Below are positions 8,612 to 19,089 of a DNA stretch of 64,000 nucleotides, piece by piece. A model generated the notes under the pieces. The model made no database searches and was not told where the DNA came from. It saw only the letters and a program-made list of their open reading frames with translations. The stretch comes from Brevundimonas sp. (GTDB lineage: Bacteria > Pseudomonadota > Alphaproteobacteria > Caulobacterales > Caulobacteraceae), in the NCBI GenBank assembly GCA_003248965.1, contig QFQU01000009.1, positions 106,738 through 170,737 on the forward strand. The letters are read 5' to 3'. Each line of letters opens with the position of its first letter. Position 1 is the first letter of the stretch. The position numbers and the translations under genes are program-made.

Positions 8612-9187
8612 TCAACTGGCGGTCAGGGCGGCGCAGGCAACCCGGTCGCCCGCGCCGCCGATGGGCTGGCTGGAGTGGTCGTCGGGATTGGCGTGGATGA
8701 TGATGGCCGAGCCGTCGGCGTCCCATAGCCATTGACCGGGGCCTTCCGAGGAAATCCGGGCGCGCGTCGTGAACAGTTCGGCGTTCACCTTGCCGTCCGG
8801 CCCGGCGTAGATGTTGGGCAGGTCGCCGTCGTCAGGGCCTGCGGGGTTCAGAAGCCCGTGCGGCTGTTTCGGCTCGCCGTGATTGATGTGGGCGCCGGAG
8901 GAGGTGAAGGGCGCCTCGCAGGCGGCCGTGGCGTGGATGTGGATGCCGTGCCAGCCGGGCGTCAGACCCGAGGCCTCGACCTTGATCAGAAGGCCGGTCG
9001 GACCCTGGCGCAGGTCGACGCGGCCGATGTTGGCGCCCTGGGCGTTGACCAGAACAGCCTGGCCGGTCGCGCCCACAGGGGCGCGTTCGGCCTGAACATG
9101 GGCGGCGTCGCCGGCCGAGGCGCAGGCGGCGGTGGCGGCCAGGGGGGAGGCGAGGGCGAGGAGGACGGCGAGACGGGAGGCGCGCAT
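8612..9187 (-). CDS. sodC: Cu/Zn superoxide dismutase, secreted
   Basis: The 191-residue enzyme converts superoxide to oxygen and hydrogen peroxide in the periplasm. A signal peptide ends around ATAAC (Cys21-22 region), and a lipoprotein form is possible. Copper ligands are visible in HGIHIH (His83, His85), and metal ligands in the HINHGEPKQPHG loop (His100-110). HANPDD supplies His165. The disulfide pair is probably Cys90 with Cys185, and the substrate-guiding Arg is in GGAGDRVAC. All key residues are present. It is transcribed divergently from gyrA. Confidence 0.93.
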   Translation of the reverse strand: MRASRLAVLLALASPLAATAACASAGDAAHVQAERAPVGATGQAVLVNAQGANIGRVDLRQGPTGLLIKVEASGLTPGWHGIHIHATAACEAPFTSSGAHINHGEPKQPHGLLNPAGPDDGDLPNIYAGPDGKVNAELFTTRARISSEGPGQWLWDADGSAIIIHANPDDHSSQPIGGAGDRVACAALTAS

Positions 9188-9230
9188 GCGAAAAGTCCTT
9201 TCAGAGACGGGCTTTCACGGCGGCGTCGCT

Positions 9231-9257
9231 TTGCCACCGGGCCCCTTGAATGCTAGA
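9231..9257 (+). promoter_or_regulatory. Candidate housekeeping promoter for gyrA
   Basis: TTGCCAC at 9231-9237 and GCTAGA at 9252-9257 are separated by 14 bases. This resembles the Caulobacter sigma-73 consensus TTGACGS-N10-14-GCTANAWC with mismatches in the -35 box. It lies 53 bases before the gyrA start, in the 122-base sodC/gyrA intergenic region. Assignment is by pattern only. Confidence 0.4.
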
Positions 9258-9309
9258 AATCGTCACAACGGATCACGTTCCGATTCCGGCCGCATAAAGC
9301 CACGCTTCA

Positions 9310-12081
<2,772 letters not shown>

Positions 12082-12088
12082 TCAGCCG

Positions 12089-12118
12089 CGCCTATCCCCG
12101 CCTTCGCCGGGATAGGCG
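12089..12118. repeat. Perfect 10-bp inverted repeat after gyrA
   Basis: The arms cgcctatccc (12089-12098) and gggataggcg (12109-12118) are perfectly complementary around a 10-base loop, cgccttcgcc, just after the gyrA stop. There is no T-run, so it may be an intergenic palindromic repeat or an RNA 3'-end stabiliser rather than a classical terminator. It ends three bases before the next gene's ATG. Confidence 0.6.
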
Positions 12119-12120
12119 GA

Positions 12121-12927
12121 ATGGAGCCGCCAGTGGACATCCTGATCGACGGTCTGCCCGCCACGCCCGCCGACCTGGCTCACCAGGCCCTGGTCAACTA
12201 CGGCGCCTACACCTCCTTCCGGGTCGAGGCAGGGGCGGTGCGCGGCCTCGATCTGCATCTGGCGCGGCTGGAGCAGGCGGCGGTCGAACTGTTCGGCGAC
12301 AGCCCTGGCGAGGACGAACTGCGCCGTCTGATGGCGCTGGCGGTCGGCGGCCGTGACGCCTGCTGGCTTCGGGTCAGCCTGTTTTCGCCCGAGATCGGCC
12401 ATCGCGCGCCGTCCTTCGTCGGGCGGCCCAGGGTGATGACGGTGGTTTCGCCCGCGCCGCCGCCGCTGGCGACCAGCGCACGGGTCATGAGCCTGCCCTA
12501 TGAACGGGAAGCCCCGCATTTGAAGCATCTGGCCACCCTGGGCCTGATCCACGCCCGGCGTGCGGCGCGGGCCGCCGGCTTCGACGACGCCCTGTTTGTG
12601 GATCGGAACGGCTGCGTGTCCGAAGGCGCATTGTGGAACATCGGCTTCGTCCAGGGGGATCGTATCGTCTGGCCGCAGGCGTCGATGCTGGCCGGCGTCG
12701 CCCAGGCGCTGATCCAGCGAGGACTGGCCCGGGAGGGCCTGGTCTCTGAACGTCGTCCGGTCGCCTTGTCGGACGTCGCCGCCTTCGACGGCGCCTTCCT
12801 GTGCAACAGCGCCACGCCCGTCTGTCCGATCACAGCCGTCGACGCCGTCGTCTTCCAGCCCGATCCGGCGATCCTGACCCGGATCGCCCAGGCCTGGACG
12901 GCTCAGCCGCCGCAGATCCTGGGATGA
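12121..12927 (+). CDS. Class IV PLP-dependent aminotransferase/lyase
   Basis: The 268-residue protein has the fold-type IV pattern. It includes a short N-terminal DGLPA...YGAYTSFRVEAG strand region, a candidate PLP lysine in APHLKHLATL, and the cofactor-phosphate segment VSEGALWNIGFV. Family members include branched-chain aminotransferase, D-alanine aminotransferase and aminodeoxychorismate lyase (PabC). The sequence does not decide which, though the size suits a PabC-like enzyme. ATG 12121 has a poor ribosome site; GTG 12133, with GGAG six bases before it, is a good alternative. Confidence 0.8.
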   Translation: MEPPVDILIDGLPATPADLAHQALVNYGAYTSFRVEAGAVRGLDLHLARLEQAAVELFGDSPGEDELRRLMALAVGGRDACWLRVSLFSPEIGHRAPSFVGRPRVMTVVSPAPPPLATSARVMSLPYEREAPHLKHLATLGLIHARRAARAAGFDDALFVDRNGCVSEGALWNIGFVQGDRIVWPQASMLAGVAQALIQRGLAREGLVSERRPVALSDVAAFDGAFLCNSATPVCPITAVDAVVFQPDPAILTRIAQAWTAQPPQILG

Positions 12928-12960
12928 CGAAGGCGTCAGGCCGCTAGGCCGCCGATTTCG

Positions 12961-12990
12961 CACCTGCTAAACGACCACAAACGGCAGGTG
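12961..12990. promoter_or_regulatory. Inverted repeat around a -10-like element before coaD
   Basis: The arms CACCTGC (12961-12967) and GCAGGTG (12984-12990) enclose GCTAAAC, which resembles the Caulobacter -10 box. I see no -35 box at the expected distance, so this may be an operator-like site or chance. Confidence 0.25.
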
Positions 12991-13010
12991 AAACGCCGGG
13001 GAGACACGCC

Positions 13011-13499
13011 ATGCGCATCGGCCTTTATCCGGGCACCTTCGATCCCGTGACGAACGGGCATACGGACATCGTCAAACGCGCGCTGAAGCTGGTCGACCGG
13101 CTGGTCATCGGCGTGGCCCAGAACGATGAAAAGGGGCCCCTGTTCACCACCCAGGAGCGGGTCGAGATGCTGGAGACCGAGATGGCGGCCTTCGGCGGCG
13201 ACATCGTGGTGCGGCCCTTTTCGACCCTTCTGATGCATTTCGCCGAAGAGGTTGAGGCCAATGTCATCGTGCGCGGCCTGCGGGCCGTCGCGGACTTCGA
13301 ATACGAGTTCCAGATGACGGCGATGAACCAGCGCCTCAATCAGAACATCGAGACGGTGTTCCTGATGGCGGATCCGCGCCACCAGGCCATCGCCTCGCGG
13401 CTGGTCAAGGAAATCGCCCGTCTGGACGGCGCGATCGACAGTTTCGTCAGTCCCGCCGTCGCCGAGCGCGTGCGGGCCAAGGTCAAGGGTCTGGGATGA
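13011..13499 (+). CDS. coaD: Phosphopantetheine adenylyltransferase
   Basis: The 162-residue enzyme transfers AMP from ATP to 4'-phosphopantetheine, the fourth step of coenzyme A synthesis. It begins MRIGLYPGTFDPVTNGHTDI, carrying the nucleotidyltransferase (T/H)xGH motif. It then shows VIVRGLRAVADFEYEFQM and the C-terminal ISS-like loop ASRLVKEIARLDG typical of CoaD. GGGGAG lies upstream of the ATG at suitable spacing. The stop overlaps the start of the cyclophilin gene (ATGA). Confidence 0.97.
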   Translation: MRIGLYPGTFDPVTNGHTDIVKRALKLVDRLVIGVAQNDEKGPLFTTQERVEMLETEMAAFGGDIVVRPFSTLLMHFAEEVEANVIVRGLRAVADFEYEFQMTAMNQRLNQNIETVFLMADPRHQAIASRLVKEIARLDGAIDSFVSPAVAERVRAKVKGLG

Positions 13500-14383
13500 G
13501 GACGGGCATGCGTCTGGGAATGATGGCGGCGACGGCCGTGCTGGCGGCGTCGGGCCTGATGCTGTCGGATCTGGGAACGACCCCGGCCAGGGCGCAGACA
13601 GCGGCTGCGACCGCCGACTGGCGCACGGTGGCCCCGGAAAACCTGCTGGTCATCGACACGGCCAAGGGCCGCATCCTGGTCGAGCTGTCGCCCGTGGCGG
13701 CGCCGAACCATGTCGAACGCATTCGCACCCTGGCGAACCAAGGCTTCTACGACGGGCTGAAATTCCATCGGGTCATCCCCGACTTCATGGCCCAGACCGG
13801 CGATCCCAAGGGCACGGGCGAGGGCGGCAGCGAGTTGCCGGACCTGAAGGCCGAGTTCAGCTTCCGTCGCGGGCGTGACGCGGGCTTCGCCCAGGTTCCC
13901 GACGTCGGAAACGGCGTGTTCGGCCTTGTCGGAACCCTGCCGGTCCAGACCCAGCCCGACGCCCAGATGATGATCACGGCCGACTTCAAGGTGGAGGCGC
14001 ACGGCCTGTTCTGTCCCGGCGTGCTGGGCATGGCGCGCTCCGGCCAGCCCGACAGCGCCAACAGTCAGTTCTTCCTGATGACCGGCGAAAAGGATCTGCT
14101 GAACGGCCAGTACACCGCCTTCGGCCGCATCGTGTCCGGCCTGGACGTGGTCAAGTCGCTCAAGAAGGGCGGCGAGGCCGACGACGGCAAGGTGACGGAT
14201 CCCGACGTCATGACCCATGTGCGCATGGCCTCGGCCCTGCCGGAGGCGCAACGCCCGACGGTGCGGGTGATGGACGCCCGCAGCCCCGCCTTCGCGCAAC
14301 GCCTGGCGGCCGAACGCGCCCAGCACGGCGCAGGCTTCACGATCTGCGATGTGCAGCCGGTGGTCGAGGTGACGGGCGGCTGA
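13496..14383 (+). CDS. Secreted cyclophilin-type peptidyl-prolyl isomerase, copy 1
   Basis: The 295-residue protein has a signal peptide (hydrophobic to about residue 33) and a cyclophilin domain that isomerises Xaa-Pro bonds, probably in the periplasm. The motif is LKFHRVIPDFMAQTGDPKGTG (catalytic Arg in HRVI), then NSQFFLM and YTAFGRIV. A family-specific insertion includes the LPVQTQPDAQ segment. Cys in FCPGVLGMA and Cys near the end (TICDVQ) are both conserved in the downstream copy, so a disulfide is likely. It is coupled to coaD by overlap. Confidence 0.93.
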   Translation: MRTGMRLGMMAATAVLAASGLMLSDLGTTPARAQTAAATADWRTVAPENLLVIDTAKGRILVELSPVAAPNHVERIRTLANQGFYDGLKFHRVIPDFMAQTGDPKGTGEGGSELPDLKAEFSFRRGRDAGFAQVPDVGNGVFGLVGTLPVQTQPDAQMMITADFKVEAHGLFCPGVLGMARSGQPDSANSQFFLMTGEKDLLNGQYTAFGRIVSGLDVVKSLKKGGEADDGKVTDPDVMTHVRMASALPEAQRPTVRVMDARSPAFAQRLAAERAQHGAGFTICDVQPVVEVTGG

Positions 14384-14406
14384 GATTCCCTGGGGAGGGG
14401 ACCGTT

Positions 14407-15294
14407 GTGAGGACATTCAGAGCGAAGGGCCTGACCGGCCTGTGGTCGAGCCTGATCTTCGGGCTATGCGCGTCGGCGGCCGTGGCCCAGGAGGCCGCGA
14501 CCCCGCCGCCGCCGCCGCCGCCGGCTGAATGGCGCACCATTGCGCCGGAAGACCTGCTGGTGATCGACACGAACAAGGGGCGGATCCTGGTGGAATTGGC
14601 GCCCCAGATCGCGCCGGCGCATGTCGAGCGCATCCGGCTGCTGGCCGCGCGCGGCTTTTACGACACGCTGAAATGGCACCGGGTCATCGACTGGTTCATG
14701 GCCCAGACGGGCGATCCCTTGGGCACCGGAGACGGCCAGAGCTTCTATCCGGACCTGAAGGCCGAATTCACCTTCCGACGCGGGGCGGACATGGCGTTCA
14801 CGCCGGTGGCGGCACCGGCCGGCGCCCTTGTCGGCTTCATCGGCTCCGTGCCCGTTCAGACCCAGCCCGACGCCCTGATGGCCGGCACGGGCGACCACAA
14901 GGTGCACGGCTGGGGTCTGTATTGCCCGGGTGTGGCCGGCATGGCGCGCGACGAGGGAAACGACACCGCCAACAGCCAGTTCTTCCTGATGCGCCAGGCC
15001 TATCCGGCGCTGGACAAGCGCTACACCGTCTGGGGGCGGGTGGTGTCAGGACTGGACGTGGTGCGGGCGCTGAAGGCCAGCCCCAACCCCGACGGCATCG
15101 TGGACGGTCCCGATCAGATGACGCGGGTCCGTGTCGCCGCCGACCTGCCGACGGCCGAACGGCCCAGCCTGCAGGTGCTGAACACCGCCTCGGCCACCTT
15201 CCGCACCATCGTGGAGCAGGCGCGGCAGGCGCGCGGGGCCGACTTCTCGGTCTGCGACATCGAAATCCCGTCGCGGGAGACGCCGGCCGCCTAA
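14407..15294 (+). CDS. Secreted cyclophilin-type peptidyl-prolyl isomerase, copy 2
   Basis: This is a tandem paralog of the preceding gene with exactly the same length (295 residues). It starts at GTG 14407 behind GGGGAGGGGA. After the signal peptide and a poly-Pro stretch come the motifs LKWHRVIDWFMAQTGDP, NSQFFLM and YTVWGRVV. It shares the VPVQTQPDA insertion and the same cysteine pair (YCPGVAGMA and SVCDIE). The copies are clearly homologous but diverged, so the duplication is old. Its stop overlaps that of ppx on the other strand by four bases. Confidence 0.93.
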   Translation: MRTFRAKGLTGLWSSLIFGLCASAAVAQEAATPPPPPPPAEWRTIAPEDLLVIDTNKGRILVELAPQIAPAHVERIRLLAARGFYDTLKWHRVIDWFMAQTGDPLGTGDGQSFYPDLKAEFTFRRGADMAFTPVAAPAGALVGFIGSVPVQTQPDALMAGTGDHKVHGWGLYCPGVAGMARDEGNDTANSQFFLMRQAYPALDKRYTVWGRVVSGLDVVRALKASPNPDGIVDGPDQMTRVRVAADLPTAERPSLQVLNTASATFRTIVEQARQARGADFSVCDIEIPSRETPAA

Positions 15295-16394
15295 CCGCCG
15301 TTGCGGCCCGCGCCGTTTCCACGCCCGCGCCGGCGTCGGCGGCGCTTTGGCTTGCGGTCCTCGCGCATCCGCTGGAGCAGCAAACCCTCGCGCAGGCCCC
15401 GGTCCGCCACGCGCACGCGGTTGGAGGGCCAGGCGCGCTGAACCGCCTCCAGGATGGCGGCCCCGGCCAGGACCAGGTCGGCGCGATCCGGGCCGATGCA
15501 GGCCTCCTTCGCCCGCCCGTCCGGCCCCAAAGCCTTCAGCCGTTCGGCCGCCGCCTCGCAGTCGCCGCGCGTCATCCACAGACCATCGACCCGGTCGCGA
15601 TTGTAGCGGGGCAGGTTCAGATGGATGCCCGCCAGGCTGGTGATCGCGCCTGACGTGCCGACCAGATGGGCGCGATCCTGACGAAACAGCTCCAGCATGG
15701 CCGGGTCAGAGACGCCGCCCGCCGCGATGGCCGCGCCCATGTCGGCGACCATGGCCTCGTACCAGGCCTCTCCGGCGTCGGCGGGCTCGGGGTGGCGTTC
15801 GGCCAGGGTGACGACGCCCAGCGGCGCCGACATCCAGGCGGTGGTGGTCCAGTCCGCGCCGTCGCGCTTCAGCCAGGACATTTCGGTGGAGCCGCCGCCC
15901 ACATCGATGATCAAAACGGCCTCGGCCTTGGCGTCGATCAGGTTCAGGCAGCCCTCGACCGCCAGGCGCGCCTCTTCGGCCGGGTCGATGATGCGCAGCC
16001 GCAGGCCGGTGCCTTTGCGCACCCGTTCGACGAATTCGGCGCCGTTCTCGGCCGCGCGACAGGCCTGGGTGGCCACGGCGGCGAGGCGGCCGGACTCGAC
16101 GCCCTTGCGCATGATCCGTTCGGCGCACAGGGCCAGGGCTTCATAGGCCCTGTCCATGGCGCGCGGGTCCAGAAAGCCGGTGCGCGACAAGCCCTCGCCC
16201 AGCCGCACGATGCGGCTGAAGCTATCGACCACGCGAAAGCCTTCGCGGGCCGGCCGCGCGATCAGCAGCCTGCAATTATTGGTCCCCAGATCGAGCGCGC
16301 CATAAAGCGGCGCGTCCCGACCCGACGCATCCCGCGAACGGGAAGGCTGGGACCGCTCGTCGCGCCGTGCGGGCGCGCCGTGGGTCTCCGGCAT
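15291..16394 (-). CDS. Ppx/GppA family phosphatase
   Basis: The 367-residue protein belongs to the ASKHA-fold exopolyphosphatase / guanosine pentaphosphatase family. It shows the phosphate-1 motif ALDLGTNNCRLLIA, the IIDVGGGSTEMSW loop and LVGTSGAITSLAGI. Family members hydrolyse polyphosphate or convert pppGpp to ppGpp. This short form, without the C-terminal HD domain, cannot be assigned to one role. A strongly basic Arg/Lys/Gly tail at the C-terminus is unusual and could bind polyphosphate or RNA. It converges on the cyclophilin gene. Confidence 0.9.
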   Translation of the reverse strand: MPETHGAPARRDERSQPSRSRDASGRDAPLYGALDLGTNNCRLLIARPAREGFRVVDSFSRIVRLGEGLSRTGFLDPRAMDRAYEALALCAERIMRKGVESGRLAAVATQACRAAENGAEFVERVRKGTGLRLRIIDPAEEARLAVEGCLNLIDAKAEAVLIIDVGGGSTEMSWLKRDGADWTTTAWMSAPLGVVTLAERHPEPADAGEAWYEAMVADMGAAIAAGGVSDPAMLELFRQDRAHLVGTSGAITSLAGIHLNLPRYNRDRVDGLWMTRGDCEAAAERLKALGPDGRAKEACIGPDRADLVLAGAAILEAVQRAWPSNRVRVADRGLREGLLLQRMREDRKPKRRRRRRGRGNGAGRNGG

Positions 16395-16539
16395 GGGCCG
16401 TCATCCGATGTGGGCGGTCCGAAGCGGCGCCCGTCGGAACCAGCCTAGCGCGGCGGGATCGTCCGCGCCAAGCCATTCTGTCAGGAAGATGAACGGCCCG
16501 TACCGGCGGGGGTCATGGCGCGAGGCGCAAGGTCTCTGC

Positions 16540-16848
16540 ATGACCCAGATTCGCACCGCCCGTTTCGCCATCGGCCAGGCCGTCCGCCACCGCGACGACG
16601 CCTTCAAGGGCGTGGTCATGGATGTCGACCAAGCCTATGCCGGTCCTGCCGTCGATCTGGGCCTTCTGCAGGCCGATCAGCCCTTCTATCGCGTGTTCGC
16701 CCTGGGCGACGACGGCGGCTTCATCGCCTATGCCGCCGAATCGTCGCTGGAGGCTGGCGGTCGGGCCCTGGACCCTGGCGAGATCGCACGCTGGTTCGCC
16801 ACCGATGACCAAGGCCATCACGCCCCGCTTGACGCGGGCCTGCACTGA
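16540..16848 (+). CDS. hspQ: Heat shock protein HspQ
   Basis: The 102-residue protein starts MTQIRTARFAIGQAVRHRDD and contains FKGVVMDVDQAY and PFYRVFALGDD...YAAESSLE. This is the YccV/HspQ hemimethylated-DNA-binding-like fold. In E. coli, HspQ is a Lon-related specificity factor. The start is chosen at ATG 16540 because homology begins there. The 145 bases upstream to ppx hold nothing I can identify apart from short hairpins. Confidence 0.9.
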   Translation: MTQIRTARFAIGQAVRHRDDAFKGVVMDVDQAYAGPAVDLGLLQADQPFYRVFALGDDGGFIAYAAESSLEAGGRALDPGEIARWFATDDQGHHAPLDAGLH

Positions 16849-16857
16849 CGGTTGGAA

Positions 16858-16874
16858 GGCCCGGTCGCCGGGCC
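16858..16874. repeat. 7-bp inverted repeat between hspQ and phhA
   Basis: ggcccgg-tcg-ccgggcc is a perfect short hairpin in the 53-base gap after hspQ. No T-run follows, so a terminator function is uncertain. Confidence 0.4.
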
Positions 16875-16901
16875 TAGGATGGGCCCAAAGAGGAGCGTCC
16901 C

Positions 16902-17777
16902 ATGTCCGACTTCGAACACGTCTTCGAACAGCCGCCGGAAGGCGCCGCCGCCGACTGGACCATCCCCCAGAACTGGGCCGCCTATACCGAGGTCGAGCAC
17001 CAGACCTGGGACACCCTGTACGCGCGCCAGATGAAGATATTGCCGGGCCGCGCCTGCGAGGCCTTTCTGAACGGGCTGAAGGCGCTGGACCTGAACGCCG
17101 GCGGCATCCCCGACTTCGACGTCATCAACCCCAAGCTTCAGGCCCTGACCGGCTGGACCGTCGTCTGCGTGCCGGGCCTGGTGCCGGACGAGGTCTTCTT
17201 CGACCATCTGGCCAACCGCCGCTTCGTCTCGGGCCAGTTCATCCGTAAGCCGGATCAACTGGACTATCTGCAGGAACCGGACATCTTCCACGACGTCTTC
17301 GGCCATGTGCCGATGCTGACCGACCCGGACTTCGCTGCCTATATGGAGGCCTATGGCAAGGGCGGACAGCGGGCGGCGTCGTTGGGGATGCTGCCCAACC
17401 TGGCGCGGCTGTACTGGTACACGGTCGAGTTCGGCCTGATGCAGGAGGCGGACGGCCTTCGCATCTATGGCGCGGGCATCGTGTCCTCGGCGACCGAGAG
17501 TGTGTTCGCGCTGGACGACCCGTCGCCGAACCGCCTGGGCTTCGACCTGGAGCGGGTGATGCGGACCCTGTACCGGATCGACGACTTCCAGCAGGTCTAT
17601 TTCGTCATCGACAGCATCGAGGCGCTGAAGGCCGTGACTCTCCAGGATTTCGGCCCGGTCTACGCCGCGCTGAAGGGACAGGACGATCTGGCCATCGAGA
17701 CCATCCTGCCCAGCGACCAGGTCTTCACGCGCGGCACCCAGGCCTATGCGGAACGCGGCGGCCGGTTCGCGGCCTGA
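16902..17777 (+). CDS. phhA: Phenylalanine 4-monooxygenase
   Basis: The 291-residue enzyme hydroxylates phenylalanine to tyrosine using tetrahydrobiopterin, iron and oxygen. The iron ligands are in PDIFHDVFGHVPML (the two His of HDVFGH), with a Glu in YWYTVEFGL. WTVVCVPGLVPDE and RRFVSGQFIRK are also family-typical. Length matches bacterial monomeric PhhA. AGAGGAG precedes the ATG. It converges on the MFS gene with a 6-base gap. No regulator or pterin-recycling gene adjoins it. Confidence 0.97.
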   Translation: MSDFEHVFEQPPEGAAADWTIPQNWAAYTEVEHQTWDTLYARQMKILPGRACEAFLNGLKALDLNAGGIPDFDVINPKLQALTGWTVVCVPGLVPDEVFFDHLANRRFVSGQFIRKPDQLDYLQEPDIFHDVFGHVPMLTDPDFAAYMEAYGKGGQRAASLGMLPNLARLYWYTVEFGLMQEADGLRIYGAGIVSSATESVFALDDPSPNRLGFDLERVMRTLYRIDDFQQVYFVIDSIEALKAVTLQDFGPVYAALKGQDDLAIETILPSDQVFTRGTQAYAERGGRFAA

Positions 17778-17783
17778 CCGCCG

Positions 17784-19082
17784 TCAGGTGTGGGTGATCA
17801 GGCTGTTGTGCCGCGTGTCGCGCATGCGGATGAAGGTGATCAGCGACACCCCGATCATGCCGGTCACATACCAGAAGAAGACGCTCTCCATCCCCGCGCC
17901 CTTGAACCACAGGGCGACATATTCGGCCGTGCCGCCGAACACCGCATTGGCGATGGCGTAGGGCAGGGCGACGCCGAGGGCGCGGATGTGGGCGGGGAAC
18001 AGTTCGGCCTTCACCACCGCATTGATCGCCGTATAGCCCGACACGATCACCAGCCCGGCCAGCGCCAGTCCGAAGGCCGCCAGCGGGCTTTCGACCCGCG
18101 ACAACAGGGTCATGATCGGCACGGTGCAGAGCACGCCCAGCACGCCGAAGGCGACCATGACCGGCCGCCGTCCGATCCGGTCGGACAGCGCCCCGACGGC
18201 GGGTTGCAGCAGCATGAAGATGAACAGGGCCGCCGCGCTGATCTCGGTCGCGGTGTTCTTTGGAAAGCCGGTGGTGTTGACCAGGAACTTCTGCAGATAG
18301 GTCGTGTAGGTATAGAAGGCCAGGGTGCCGCCCGCCGTCAGGCCGAGCACCATGAAGGCCTCCTTGGGGTGTTTGACGAACAGTTGGACGGCGCTGGACT
18401 TGGGCTTGTCCTTGACGTCCTCGGCCTTGTGCGTCTCGTCCAGCCGCCGACGCAGCCAGAAGACGACGACCGCCAGCGCGGCCCCCACGAAGAAGGGGAT
18501 GCGCCAGCCCCAACTCGCCAGCGCCGTCTCGCTGAGCGTGTTCTGCAGCACGATCAACAGCAGCAGCGCGATAAGCTGGCCCGAGATCAGGGTGACGTAC
18601 TGGAAACTGGACCAGAAGCCGCGCCGATGCGGGTCGGCCATTTCCGACAGATAGGTGGCGCTGGAGCCGTATTCGCCGCCGACGCTGAGGCCCTGAAGCA
18701 GGCGCGCGAACAGCAGCAGCGCTGGGGCCGCCAGGCCGATGGTCGCATAGCCGGGCGTCAGGCCGATGATCAGCGAGCCTGTGCACATCAGCGTCACCGA
18801 CAGGGTCAGGCCTGCCTTCCGTCCCTTGCGGTCGGCGTAGACGCCCATGATCCAGGCGCCGATGGGCCGCATCAGAAAGCCGACCGCGAACACGGCGGCG
18901 GCGCTCAGCAACTGGGCGGTAGGGTCTTCGCTCGGGAAGAAGACGGGCGCGAAATACAGGGTGAAGGCCGCATAGGCGTACCAGTCGAACCACTCCACCA
19001 GATTGCCGGCCGAACCGCCGACGATGTTCTTCAGGCGACGGGCGGGGGTCATGGGTGCGTTCGGGGTCGCATCGGCGGTCAT
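17784..19082 (-). CDS. MFS transporter, metabolite:H+ symporter type (KgtP-like)
   Basis: The 432-residue protein has 12 transmembrane helices and the metabolite:H+ symporter signatures: NLVEWFDWYAYA near the start, GFLMRPIGAWIMGVYADRKG, and RLLQGLSVGGEYGSSATYLS. The closest known type is the alpha-ketoglutarate permease KgtP/proline-betaine ProP group. It lies seven bases after astB and so is the last gene of the arginine operon. Uptake or release of a dicarboxylate or arginine-derived compound is a reasonable inference, not shown by the sequence. Confidence 0.88.
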   Translation of the reverse strand: MTADATPNAPMTPARRLKNIVGGSAGNLVEWFDWYAYAAFTLYFAPVFFPSEDPTAQLLSAAAVFAVGFLMRPIGAWIMGVYADRKGRKAGLTLSVTLMCTGSLIIGLTPGYATIGLAAPALLLFARLLQGLSVGGEYGSSATYLSEMADPHRRGFWSSFQYVTLISGQLIALLLLIVLQNTLSETALASWGWRIPFFVGAALAVVVFWLRRRLDETHKAEDVKDKPKSSAVQLFVKHPKEAFMVLGLTAGGTLAFYTYTTYLQKFLVNTTGFPKNTATEISAAALFIFMLLQPAVGALSDRIGRRPVMVAFGVLGVLCTVPIMTLLSRVESPLAAFGLALAGLVIVSGYTAINAVVKAELFPAHIRALGVALPYAIANAVFGGTAEYVALWFKGAGMESVFFWYVTGMIGVSLITFIRMRDTRHNSLITHT

Positions 19083-19089
19083 CGGCGCG

